A DNA stretch of 64,000 nucleotides from positions 1-64,000 of the forward strand of contig JBDIAS010000001.1 of NCBI GenBank assembly GCA_039812465.1, read 5' to 3'. The notes under the pieces are model-generated. The model made no database searches. It worked only from the letters and a program-made list of their open reading frames with translations, and was not told the DNA's origin. The translations under genes and the position numbers were made by a program. Each line of letters starts with the position of its first letter. Position 1 is the first letter of the stretch. Shown here piece after piece: positions 27,628 to 35,269 of the stretch. Source of the stretch: Austwickia sp039812465. GTDB taxonomy: Bacteria > Actinomycetota > Actinomycetes > Actinomycetales > Dermatophilaceae.

Positions 27628-28698
27628 ATGGCCAGCGACGCCACCACCCTGGAGATCCCGGCTCCCGACGGCACCGTGCGCACCGTCCGGCTGTCCAACG
27701 CGGACAAGCCCGTGTGGCCGGACCCGGGGGACGGCGGGCCGATCACGAAGGCCGACCTCGCCGCGTACGTCATCTCGGTGCAGGACGGTCTGCTGCGCGC
27801 GCTGCGCGACCGTCCCGTCACCCTGCAGCGCTTCCGGGGCGGGGTCGCCGGCGAGGAGTTCTATACCAAGAACCCGCCGCGCGGCGCCCCCGCGTGGATC
27901 CGTACGGTCATGTGCCGCTACCCGTCCGCACGCTCCCACCCCCAGCTGGTGCTCGACGAGATCGCGGCGGTGGTCTACGCGGTGCAGATGAGCACGGTCA
28001 CGTTCCACCCGTGGCCGGTACGGGCGGACGACAACGACCTGGTCGACGAGCTGCGAATCGACCTGGACCCGCAGCCGGGGCGGGACTTCGCCGACGCGGT
28101 GGAGGCGGCCTTGGCGCTGCGGGAGCTGATGGCGGAGCTGGGACTGATGGCGTGGGCCAAGACCAGCGGCAACCGCGGCGTCCACGTCTATGCCCGCATC
28201 GCGCGCACCCACGAGTTCGCGGACGTGCGGCACGCGGTGATCGGCATCGCCCGCGAGCTGGAGCGGCGGCTGCCCGATCTCGTGACCACGGCGTGGTGGA
28301 AGGAGGAGCGGGGGGAGCGGATCTTCGTGGACTACAACCAGGCGGCCCGCGACCGTACGATCGCCTCGGCCTACAGTCCGCGGCCGCTGCCGCACGCGCC
28401 GGTCTCCACCCCGCTGCCGTGGTCAGCCCTGACGGGCGCGGAGCCGGCGGAGTTCACCGTACGGAGCGTGCCGGGGCTGCTCGCCGCGCACGGGGACGCG
28501 TGGGCGGGGATGGACGAGGCGGACTCCGTGGGCTCGATCGAGGCCGCGCTGGGCCTGTGGCAGGCCGATCTGGACCGTGGCCTGGGGGAGCTGAACTTCC
28601 CGCCCGACTATCCGAAGATGCCCGGCGAGCCGCCGCGCGTCCAGCCGAGTAAGAAGAACCCCGACAACTGGGACGGGGACGTCAAGCGCCCCCGGTGA
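27628..28698 (+). CDS. ligD: LigD-type polymerase domain protein (primase/polymerase)
   Basis: This 356-residue stand-alone PolDom of the archaeo-eukaryotic primase fold is related to the polymerase part of bacterial LigD, used in non-homologous end joining and gap filling. The metal-binding pair is Asp145/Asp147 in ELRIDLDPQ. WAKTSGNRGVHVYARI and ERIFVDYNQAARDRTIASAYSPR complete the active site. No ligase or nuclease domain is attached; an ATP-dependent ligase lies convergent 12 nt away. Start ATG 27628 follows a 13-bp tandem repeat with TACGGT elements. Ku is not in the window. Confidence 0.92.
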   Translation: MASDATTLEIPAPDGTVRTVRLSNADKPVWPDPGDGGPITKADLAAYVISVQDGLLRALRDRPVTLQRFRGGVAGEEFYTKNPPRGAPAWIRTVMCRYPSARSHPQLVLDEIAAVVYAVQMSTVTFHPWPVRADDNDLVDELRIDLDPQPGRDFADAVEAALALRELMAELGLMAWAKTSGNRGVHVYARIARTHEFADVRHAVIGIARELERRLPDLVTTAWWKEERGERIFVDYNQAARDRTIASAYSPRPLPHAPVSTPLPWSALTGAEPAEFTVRSVPGLLAAHGDAWAGMDEADSVGSIEAALGLWQADLDRGLGELNFPPDYPKMPGEPPRVQPSKKNPDNWDGDVKRPR

Positions 28699-28710
28699 CC
28701 GGCGGGCCGA

Positions 28711-29781
28711 TCACCCCGCGTCCGAGACCAGGACGGCCCCGAGATCGTAGGCGGTCGCCCGCTCGATCTGCTCCAGCGTGCACGAGCGCGGCTCGCGGTC
28801 GGGCCGCCAGCGCAGGAAGGTCACGGCGTGCCGGAAGCGCACCCCCTCCAGCTGGTCGAAGGCCACCTCCACGACGAGCTCCGGGCGCAGCGGGACGTAC
28901 CCGACGTCCTTGGACGAGCTGAACCGGGACCGGTCGGTCTCCGCGTGCGCGACGGCCCCCTCGTCGTCGCGGACGACAAGCGGTTCCAGGAGCGCGATCA
29001 GCTCCCGGCGCATCGCCGCCGTGAAGGCGCCGATGCCGCCGACGTTGCGCAGTTGCCCGCCATCGTCGTAGAGGCCGAGCAGCAGCGACCCGACGCCGGT
29101 CCCGGAGGTGTGGACGCGGTAGCCGACGACCACCGCCTCCGCGGTGCGCTTGTGCTTCACCTTCAGCATCGTGCGCTTCCCGGGGGCGTACGGCGCCGCC
29201 CACGGCTTGGCCACGATCCCATCCAGGCCCGCGCCCTCGAACCGCTCGAACCAGGCCACCGCCTCGTCGCGATCCCTGCTGAGGCGGGTCACGTGCAGGC
29301 CGCTGGTCGCCGGCCACCCGGCGCCTAGCTCCTCGAGCGCGGCTCGGCGAGCCTCGAACGGCTCCTCCAGCAGCCCCGCGTCGCCGAGCGCCAGCAGATC
29401 GAAGGCGACGAACTCCGCGGGCGTCTCCCGGGACAGGCGCTGCACGCGCGACGCGGCCGGGTGGATCCGCGCGCTGATCGCCTCCCACGACAGGCGCTGT
29501 GCCCCGGGCGGCCCGACCCGTACGACCAGCTCCCCGTCGATCGCGCACCGCTGCGGCAGCGTCGCGCGCGCGGCGTCGACCACCTCGGGGAAGTAACGGG
29601 TGAGCGGCCGTTTGCCGCGGCTCGCCAGCTCCACCTCGTCGCCGTCCCTCAGGACGAGGCAGCGGAACCCGTCCCACTTCGGCTCGAACGCTAGCCCGCC
29701 CGCCACCGCGTCGGGATCGGGCACGTCCGCGACGGCCTTGGCCAGCATCGGCACGAGCGGCAGCGGCAGGGGCAGGTCCAT
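28711..29781 (-). CDS. ATP-dependent DNA ligase
   Basis: This 356-residue ligase has the adenylation lysine in EPKWDGFR (Lys35), then DGELVV (motif III), the EFVAFDLLALG region, DGIVAKPW (motif IV) and MLKVKHKRTAEAVVVGY (motif V). An OB-fold C-terminus with GGIGAFTAAMRREL follows. Size and order match the short actinobacterial LigC/LigD-ligase type that seals nicks in repair. ATG 29781 is supported by GAGAAT 7 nt upstream (leaderless geometry); ATG 29790 is the alternative. It is convergent with the LigD polymerase gene and divergent from the hydrolase at 29818. Confidence 0.92.
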   Translation of the reverse strand: MDLPLPLPLVPMLAKAVADVPDPDAVAGGLAFEPKWDGFRCLVLRDGDEVELASRGKRPLTRYFPEVVDAARATLPQRCAIDGELVVRVGPPGAQRLSWEAISARIHPAASRVQRLSRETPAEFVAFDLLALGDAGLLEEPFEARRAALEELGAGWPATSGLHVTRLSRDRDEAVAWFERFEGAGLDGIVAKPWAAPYAPGKRTMLKVKHKRTAEAVVVGYRVHTSGTGVGSLLLGLYDDGGQLRNVGGIGAFTAAMRRELIALLEPLVVRDDEGAVAHAETDRSRFSSSKDVGYVPLRPELVVEVAFDQLEGVRFRHAVTFLRWRPDREPRSCTLEQIERATAYDLGAVLVSDAG

Positions 29782-29817
29782 GCCGGCCATTCTCGCGCCA
29801 CCTGTCACGATGAACGC

Positions 29818-31008
29818 GTGGCAGGGGGGCGATGGCGAACGGCCGCGGGGGTGGCGGTCGCGACGACGGGCGTGGGCTGGGTCGCGTCGGCCGGCTGCGT
29901 CGGGCTCGCGGCGTACGTGCTGCGCCGGCTCACCTCCCCCGAGGAGCGGGCTGACGACGTGGTCGTGTACGAGGTCCGGGGCGCGGACGCCGAGGGCGGC
30001 CCCGCGGTGGTCCTGACCGTCACGGAGGAGACGACCGCACCGGGTCGCTACGGACTGTGGCTGCAGGGCGGCGCGGGGCACGCGCGCGTGGGCGAGGTGC
30101 GCGCCGTCGACGCGGCCGCGGGCGAGGTGACCCGGGAGCTGCTGGGGGTGGACGCCGGACGGTTGGAGCCGGGCTCCGCCCGCTGGAACATCTACCACCA
30201 CGGCGCCCCGCCGGACGTCTCGCTGGGCCTGGCGTACGAGCCCGTGTGCGTCCCGGGCGAACTCGGCGACTACCCGGGCTGGTGGGTGCCGGGCGACCCC
30301 GACGGCCCGTTGGCCGGTCAGGGTCGCTGCGCGATCCTGGTGCACGGCCGCGGCGCCAGGCTGCACGAGTGCCTGCGCGGGGTGGGGGTCGCGGCCCGCC
30401 TCGGGATCGCGAGCCTGGTCTGCAGCTACCGCAACGACGAGGGCGCGCCGGCCAGCCCGGACGGGCGGTACGGGCTCGGGCTGTCGGAATGGCGCGACGT
30501 GGACGCAGCGATGGAGTACGCCGTCTCGCGCGGCGCCGCCGGGTTCGACCTCTTCGGCTGGTCCATGGGGGGAGCGACCGTGCTCCAGGCCACCACGCGC
30601 TCGCGGCACGCCCACCGGATCCGCCACGTGGTGCTGGACGCCCCCGTGATCGACTGGGCGGACGTGCTGGCACACCACGTGACGCTCGGCCGGATCCCGG
30701 TGGCGATCGCCCGGCTGGCCCCGCACGTCCTCCGCTCGCGCGCCGCCGGGCGGCTCGTCGGCGTCGAGGGGCCGGTCGACCTGTCCCGGGCCGACTGGGT
30801 CGCTCGCAGCGACGAGCTGAGCCACCCGGTCCTCCTGATTCATTCCATCGACGACGAATTCGTGCCCGTGGGCCCGTCGCTGGACGTGGCCGCGGCGCGG
30901 CCGGACCTGATCAGATTCGAACGTTGGGCCGGCGCCCGGCACACCCAGGAGTGGAACACCGACCCGGATCGCTGGGAGCGGCTCGTCGCCGAGTTCCTCG
31001 CTGGCTGA
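29818..31008 (+). CDS. Membrane-anchored alpha/beta hydrolase
   Basis: This 396-residue protein has an N-terminal hydrophobic helix (about 8-35, with a Cys at 27 that might be a lipobox but lacks the usual pattern). A beta-rich lead and then an alpha/beta hydrolase fold follow: LVHGRGARLHE oxyanion region, nucleophile Ser249 in FGWSMGGATV, IHSIDDEFVP with the likely Asp, and GARHTQEWN with the likely His. It is probably membrane-attached with the domain outside. The substrate is unknown. GTG 29818 is 36 bp from the divergent ligase start, so the two share a tiny promoter region. Confidence 0.8.
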   Translation: MAGGRWRTAAGVAVATTGVGWVASAGCVGLAAYVLRRLTSPEERADDVVVYEVRGADAEGGPAVVLTVTEETTAPGRYGLWLQGGAGHARVGEVRAVDAAAGEVTRELLGVDAGRLEPGSARWNIYHHGAPPDVSLGLAYEPVCVPGELGDYPGWWVPGDPDGPLAGQGRCAILVHGRGARLHECLRGVGVAARLGIASLVCSYRNDEGAPASPDGRYGLGLSEWRDVDAAMEYAVSRGAAGFDLFGWSMGGATVLQATTRSRHAHRIRHVVLDAPVIDWADVLAHHVTLGRIPVAIARLAPHVLRSRAAGRLVGVEGPVDLSRADWVARSDELSHPVLLIHSIDDEFVPVGPSLDVAAARPDLIRFERWAGARHTQEWNTDPDRWERLVAEFLAG

Positions 31009-31161
31009 AGGCGTGCCGTCGTTCTCCCGATCCGACCAGCAGCGTCCCGATCTCTGCTCCTCGTTGTTGTCGACGCCGCGTCGGAAACAACTAACACCAC
31101 CCGAGGACACCGTCCAAGTGATGTATTCGGTGCGGTGAATGTCCCCGGAGAGGTGTGCGTG

Positions 31162-31177
31162 TTGCACTGCGGTGCAA
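31162..31177. promoter_or_regulatory. Inverted repeat upstream of ppk2
   Basis: TTGCAC-TGCG-GTGCAA is a perfect 6-bp inverted repeat ending 9 nt before ATG 31187. It could be an operator or a small hairpin at the very start of the transcript. The 178 bases between the hydrolase and this gene show nothing else. Confidence 0.4.
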
Positions 31178-31186
31178 AGATGTCCC

Positions 31187-32326
31187 ATGGGCAAAAAGAA
31201 GAAGAAGGGCAAGCAGAAGGACGATGACGGTTCGGCGGCGGCACTCGACGCCGTGACCGACGCGCCGGAGCCGACCCCGACGCCGCCCGACGGCCCTGCG
31301 AGGAAGAAGACGAAGGGGAAGCGGGCGAAGAAGACCGACGCGCCTCCCGGGGAGGCGGCCGACGCAAACCCCGTTCCTGCGACCGGCGTGACCCCCCTCG
31401 TCGTGGTCGAGTCGGCGCCGGCGGATTCGGGAGAACCCGCGCCGACGAAGCGCTCGAAGGAACCGGACCACCCGCGCGCGTCCGAGGATCTGACCGAGGC
31501 CATCCGGGAGGCGCTCCGGATGCGGCCGGGGCTGCAGCTCACGGACATCGACCCCTCCGGCACCCCTGCCTTCGACGGGGACAAGAAGGACGCCGAGGCG
31601 GTGATGGCCGACCGGGCCGACGAGATCGCCGACTGGCAGGAACGGCTCTACGCCGAGTCGAAGGAGGGTGGCACGCGCAGCCTGCTCCTGGTCGTGCAGG
31701 GCATGGACACCTCGGGCAAGGGCGGCATCATGCGCCACGTCGTCGGCCTGCTGGACCCGCAGGGCGTGGATATCACCGCGTTCAAGGCCCCGACCAAGGA
31801 GGAGCGCTCGCACCCGTTCCTCTGGCGCATTCGCCGGGCGCTGCCCGCGCCGGGCAAGGTGGGCGTCTTCGACCGATCCCAGTACGAGGACGTGCTCATC
31901 GTCCGCGTGCGGAACCTCGTGCCGAGCTCCACCTGGAGCCGCCGTTACGGGCAGATCAACACCTTCGAGCAGACGACGGTCCGCCAGGGCACCGCGATCG
32001 CCAAGGTGATGCTCCACATCAGCAGCGAGGAACAGAAGCGGCGCCTGGGCGAGCGCCTGGCACGCCCCGACAAGTACTGGAAGTTCAACCCCGGGGACGT
32101 CGACGAGCGCGCCCACTGGGACGATTACCAGGTCGCCTACCAGGCCGTCCTGGATCGAACGAACACGCAGCACGCACCCTGGTACGTCGTGCCCGCGAAC
32201 GAGAAGTGGTACGCGCGCCTGGCGGTGCAGCACATCCTCCTGGGCGAGCTACGCGCCCTGAACCCCCAGTGGCCGGCGGCAAGGTTCGACGTCGCCGAGC
32301 AGCAGGCGCGCCTCGCGGCCACCTGA
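31187..32326 (+). CDS. ppk2: Polyphosphate kinase 2 family protein
   Basis: This 379-residue protein has a strongly basic start (MGKKKKKGKQK) and a disordered Lys/Pro-rich part to about residue 100. The PPK2 kinase domain follows, with Walker A GMDTSGKGG (172-180), the lid region KAPTKEERSHPFLWRIRRALP and Walker B VGVFDRSQYEDVL (Asp229, Arg230). PPK2 enzymes transfer phosphate between polyphosphate and nucleotides; this subtype mostly phosphorylates ADP or AMP with polyP, but direction cannot be read here. ATG 31187 gives the natural start. The basic tail could bind polyphosphate. It converges on glgX. Confidence 0.92.
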   Translation: MGKKKKKGKQKDDDGSAAALDAVTDAPEPTPTPPDGPARKKTKGKRAKKTDAPPGEAADANPVPATGVTPLVVVESAPADSGEPAPTKRSKEPDHPRASEDLTEAIREALRMRPGLQLTDIDPSGTPAFDGDKKDAEAVMADRADEIADWQERLYAESKEGGTRSLLLVVQGMDTSGKGGIMRHVVGLLDPQGVDITAFKAPTKEERSHPFLWRIRRALPAPGKVGVFDRSQYEDVLIVRVRNLVPSSTWSRRYGQINTFEQTTVRQGTAIAKVMLHISSEEQKRRLGERLARPDKYWKFNPGDVDERAHWDDYQVAYQAVLDRTNTQHAPWYVVPANEKWYARLAVQHILLGELRALNPQWPAARFDVAEQQARLAAT

Positions 32327-32356
32327 CACGCGCGCCACGCGGGGCTCAGCCGAGGG

Positions 32357-34657
32357 CTACACGCTCTTCCCGGACTCTGGAGCGTCCTTCGAGTCCTTGG
32401 TGTCTTTAGCGTCCTTGGTGTCCTTGGTGTCCCGGGGAGAGTGTTCGGAGCCGCCGACGCGGGCTCCCGGAAGGTCCGCGGACGCCGCGTGTTCGGCAGC
32501 CGCCGTGTCCGCCTCGTCCTCCGGCTCGGGCGCGCTGGTGCTCTGCAGGACCAGCACCGAGCGGCCCTCGACCGGCACGATGTCGCCGGGGGAGAGCAGC
32601 TCGTCGTCGCGGTCGGGCAGTCCGGTGGACAGCGCCGTGTTGATCGCGACGCGCCACCGGCTGGTGAAGTCCTCGACGGGGTCGGGGATCGTGAAGTCCA
32701 CGGACTCGTAGTGGGCGTTGAACATGAGGATGAAGTCGTCGTCCACGACGCGGCGCCCCAGCGAATCGGGGGCGTGGATCCCGTCGCCGTTGAGGAAGAC
32801 GGCCAGGGTCCGGGCGAACCCGGCCGCCCAGTCCTCCTCCTCCATCTCCTCGCCGTCGACCGCGATCCACACGATGTCGCGCAGCTCGGACTCGCCGCCG
32901 TGGTCGGCGCTCCCCTTGAAGAAGCGGCGCCGGCGAAAGACGGGGTGCTGCATCCGCAGGGCGATCAGCGCGGAGGTGAAGTCCAGCATGTGCTGCTGGT
33001 CGCGGGTGAGCTCCCAGTCGATCCAGGAGAGCTCGTTGTCCTGGCAGTAGACGTTGTTGTTGCCGTCCTGGGAGCGGCCCAGCTCGTCGCCGTGCGCCAG
33101 CATCGGCACGCCCTGGCTGAGCATGAGCGTGGTCAGCATGTTGCGGGCCTGGCGGCGGCGGAGGGCCCGGATGTCGACGTCGTCGGTGGGCCCCTCGGCG
33201 CCGCAGTTCCAGGAGCGGTTGTGCGACTCGCCGTCGCCGCCGCCCTCCCCGTTGGCCTCGTTGTGCTTCTCGTTGTAGGACACCAGGTCCCGCAGGGTGA
33301 ACCCGTCGTGGGCCACGATGAAGTTGATCGACGCGATCGGGCGGCGCCCGGAGTGCTCGTACAAGTCCGACGACCCGGTGAGCCGGGAGGCGAACTCGGA
33401 CAGCGTCGCGTCCTCACCGCGCCAGTAATCGCGCACGGTGTCGCGGTACTTGCCGTTCCACTCCGTCCACAGCGGCGGGAAGTTGCCGACCTGGTAGCCG
33501 CCGTCGCCGAGGTCCCAGGGCTCCGCGATGAGCTTGACCTGGCTGATGATCGGATCCTGCTGGATCAGATCGAAGAACGCGCTCAGCTTGTCGACCTCGT
33601 GGAACTGGCGGGCCAGGGTCGCGGCGAGGTCGAACCGGAAGCCGTCGACGTGCATCTCCGTGACCCAGTACCGCAGCGAGTCCATGATCAGCTGGAGGAC
33701 GTGCGGGTTGCGCATCAGGAGGCTGTTGCCGGTCCCGGTGGTGTCGTAGTAGTGCTCCTTGGCGTCGTCGACGAGTCGGTAATAGGCCGCGTTGTCGATG
33801 CCGCGGAAGCACAGGGTGGGGCCCATCTCGTTGCCCTCGGCCGTGTGGTTGTAGACCACGTCGAGGATGACCTCGATGTCCGCGTCGTGCAGGGCCTTGA
33901 CCATCGCCTTGAACTCCGTCACCTGCTGCCCGAGCGTGCCGGTGGAGGCGTACTCGTTGTGCGGGGCGAGGAAGCCGATCGTGTTGTAGCCCCAGTAGTT
34001 GCGCAGCCCCTTCTCCAACAGGTGGCTGTCCTGGACGAACTGGTGGACCGGCAGCAGCTCGATCGCGGTGACCCCGAGGGACTTGAGGTGGGCGATGATC
34101 GACGGGTGGGCGATCGCGGCGTACGTCCCGCGCGTCTGCTCGGGGACGTCGGGGTGGCGCATCGTGAGGCCCTTCACATGGGCCTCGTAGATCACCGACT
34201 CGTGGTACTCGTGCCGCGGCGGACGCTCGTGTCCCCAGTCGAAGAAGGGGTTGACCACGACCGAGACCATGGTGTGCCCGAGCGAGTCGTCGTCATTGAA
34301 CTCGTTCTGCGCGTCGAAGCGGTAGGAGAACAGGGACTCGTCCCCGGCGCTCTCCCCGTGGATCGCCTTCGCGTACGGATCCAGGAGCAGCTTGGAAGGG
34401 TTGCAGCGGTGCCCGTGCGCCGGGTCGTACGGTCCGTGGACGCGAAACCCGTAGCGCTGACCCGGTTGCAGGGCGGGCACGTAACCGTGCCACACGTAGC
34501 CGTCCACCTCGGTGAGCTCGACGCGTTCCTCCGCGCCGTCCTCGTCGATCAGGCAGAGCTCGACGCGCTCGGCCACCTCTGAGAAGAGCGCGAAGTTGAC
34601 GCCGGTCCCGTCATAGGTGGCGCCGAGCGGATAGGGCCGTCCCGGCCAGATGTCCAT
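32357..34657 (-). CDS. glgX: Glycogen debranching enzyme (isoamylase type)
   Basis: This 766-residue GH13 enzyme hydrolyses alpha-1,6 branches of limit-dextrinised glycogen. The N-terminal CBM48 domain (to about 150) is followed by the catalytic barrel with DVVYNHT, GFRFDLA (nucleophile Asp), IAEPWD (acid Glu) and FIVAHDGF, and a C-terminal beta domain. A low-complexity charged tail ends the protein: DTKDTKDAKDTKDSKD, encoded by 9-bp repeats and absent from standard GlgX. ATG 34657 gives the family start MDIWPGRPYPLGATYDGTG, with a weak AAAGG upstream. It converges on ppk2 with a 30-nt gap. Confidence 0.95.
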   Translation of the reverse strand: MDIWPGRPYPLGATYDGTGVNFALFSEVAERVELCLIDEDGAEERVELTEVDGYVWHGYVPALQPGQRYGFRVHGPYDPAHGHRCNPSKLLLDPYAKAIHGESAGDESLFSYRFDAQNEFNDDDSLGHTMVSVVVNPFFDWGHERPPRHEYHESVIYEAHVKGLTMRHPDVPEQTRGTYAAIAHPSIIAHLKSLGVTAIELLPVHQFVQDSHLLEKGLRNYWGYNTIGFLAPHNEYASTGTLGQQVTEFKAMVKALHDADIEVILDVVYNHTAEGNEMGPTLCFRGIDNAAYYRLVDDAKEHYYDTTGTGNSLLMRNPHVLQLIMDSLRYWVTEMHVDGFRFDLAATLARQFHEVDKLSAFFDLIQQDPIISQVKLIAEPWDLGDGGYQVGNFPPLWTEWNGKYRDTVRDYWRGEDATLSEFASRLTGSSDLYEHSGRRPIASINFIVAHDGFTLRDLVSYNEKHNEANGEGGGDGESHNRSWNCGAEGPTDDVDIRALRRRQARNMLTTLMLSQGVPMLAHGDELGRSQDGNNNVYCQDNELSWIDWELTRDQQHMLDFTSALIALRMQHPVFRRRRFFKGSADHGGESELRDIVWIAVDGEEMEEEDWAAGFARTLAVFLNGDGIHAPDSLGRRVVDDDFILMFNAHYESVDFTIPDPVEDFTSRWRVAINTALSTGLPDRDDELLSPGDIVPVEGRSVLVLQSTSAPEPEDEADTAAAEHAASADLPGARVGGSEHSPRDTKDTKDAKDTKDSKDAPESGKSV

Positions 34658-34820
34658 GGGCAATCGCCTTTCTCGATGCTGGCGCCCGAGGTCGTGCGCG
34701 GCCTCGGGCGCTGTCGCGGCGCCGCCCTCCGCGCCCGCGGGCGAGCCGAACTCGTCGCGCCAGGAGGGATGCGCCGCGACCATACTGGCAGCACCGACCG
34801 ACCGTTTTTTCGTCGGGGCG

Positions 34821-34841
34821 CGACCCCTGCTGAAGGGGTCG
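34821..34841. other. Stem-loop between glgX and the tRNA promoter
   Basis: CGACCCCT (34821-34828) and AGGGGTCG (34834-34841) form a perfect 8-bp stem with a 5-nt loop, in the intergenic region shared by glgX (-) and the tRNA cluster (+). Role unknown. Confidence 0.4.
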
Positions 34842-34848
34842 TCGCGAG

Positions 34849-34878
34849 TTGGACGAGGGGCGACGAATCCGTTAAGGT
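34849..34878 (+). promoter_or_regulatory. Promoter of the tRNA cluster
   Basis: TTGGAC (34849-34854) and TAAGGT (34873-34878) are separated by 18 nt, a good vegetative promoter. It stands 34 nt before the first tRNA and fits strong constitutive transcription. Confidence 0.6.
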
Positions 34879-34912
34879 CGTGGGGCACGCCGGGGTTCCT
34901 CGGCAAGAGCAG

Positions 34913-34985
34913 GCGGACATAGCTCAGTTGGTAGAGCATCACCTTGCCAAGGTGAGGGTCGCGAGTTCGAGTCTCGTTGTCCGCT
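34913..34985 (+). tRNA. tRNA-Gly (GCC)
   Basis: The acceptor stem GCGGACA pairs with TGTCCGC. The D arm is AGCTCAGTTGGTAGAGC, the anticodon stem TCACC/GGTGA holds TTGCCAA with anticodon GCC, and the T arm is CGAGTTCGAGTCTCG. The discriminator is T, as usual for glycine, and CCA is not encoded. Confidence 0.97.
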
Positions 34986-35031
34986 CGGTAGGCCTCTCGC
35001 AGGTCTGTCAGGAGGGTCCCGGAGCCCTCAC

Positions 35032-35102
35032 GGTGGAGTGGCCGAGAGGCGAGGCAACGGCCTGCAAAGCCGTGTACACGGGTTCAAATCCCGTCTCCAC
35101 CT
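35032..35102 (+). tRNA. tRNA-Cys (GCA)
   Basis: The acceptor GGTGGAG pairs with CTCCACC. The anticodon stem ACGGC/GCCGT holds CTGCAAA with anticodon GCA. T arm ACGGGTTCAAATCCCGT. The discriminator is T, as expected for cysteine, and CCA is not encoded. Confidence 0.97.
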
Positions 35103-35112
35103 CCACCCTCAT

Positions 35113-35189
35113 GGGCGATTGGCGCAGGTGGCTAGCGCGCTTCCTTGACACGGAAGAGGTCACAGGTTCAAGTCCTGTATCGCCCACCA
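35113..35189 (+). tRNA. tRNA-Val (GAC), with encoded CCA
   Basis: The acceptor GGGCGAT pairs with ATCGCCC. The anticodon stem CTTCC/GGAAG holds TTGACAC with anticodon GAC. T arm ACAGGTTCAAGTCCTGT. The discriminator is A, followed by an encoded CCA (35187-35189), unlike the two neighbours. Confidence 0.97.
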
Positions 35190-35190
35190 T

Positions 35191-35239
35191 CGAGAACGGC
35201 CCCTGACCAGCGGAGACGCTGAGTCAGGGGCCGTTCTCG
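35191..35239. terminator. Very strong terminator after the tRNA cluster
   Basis: CGAGAACGGCCCCTGAC (35191-35207) pairs perfectly with GTCAGGGGCCGTTCTCG (35223-35239), 17 bp, and the loop itself contains AGCG-GAGA-CGCT. It begins one base after the Val CCA end. It also lies 30 bases past the GlgB stop on the other strand, so it can serve both directions. Confidence 0.92.
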
Positions 35240-35269
35240 TGCGGGGCCGTTTTCGTGCGCGGGGAGGGC

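Noticed and set aside
28711..31584. 957-codon minus-strand frame that would join the DNA ligase to upstream sequence
   Set aside because: Only the last 356 codons are ligase; the rest is the complement of the hydrolase gene at 29818. The true start is at 29781.
34913..35189. tRNA cluster as an integrated-element attachment site
   Set aside because: No integrase, no duplicated tRNA 3' end and no island boundary are visible; the genes beyond are glycogen and paa genes with normal composition.
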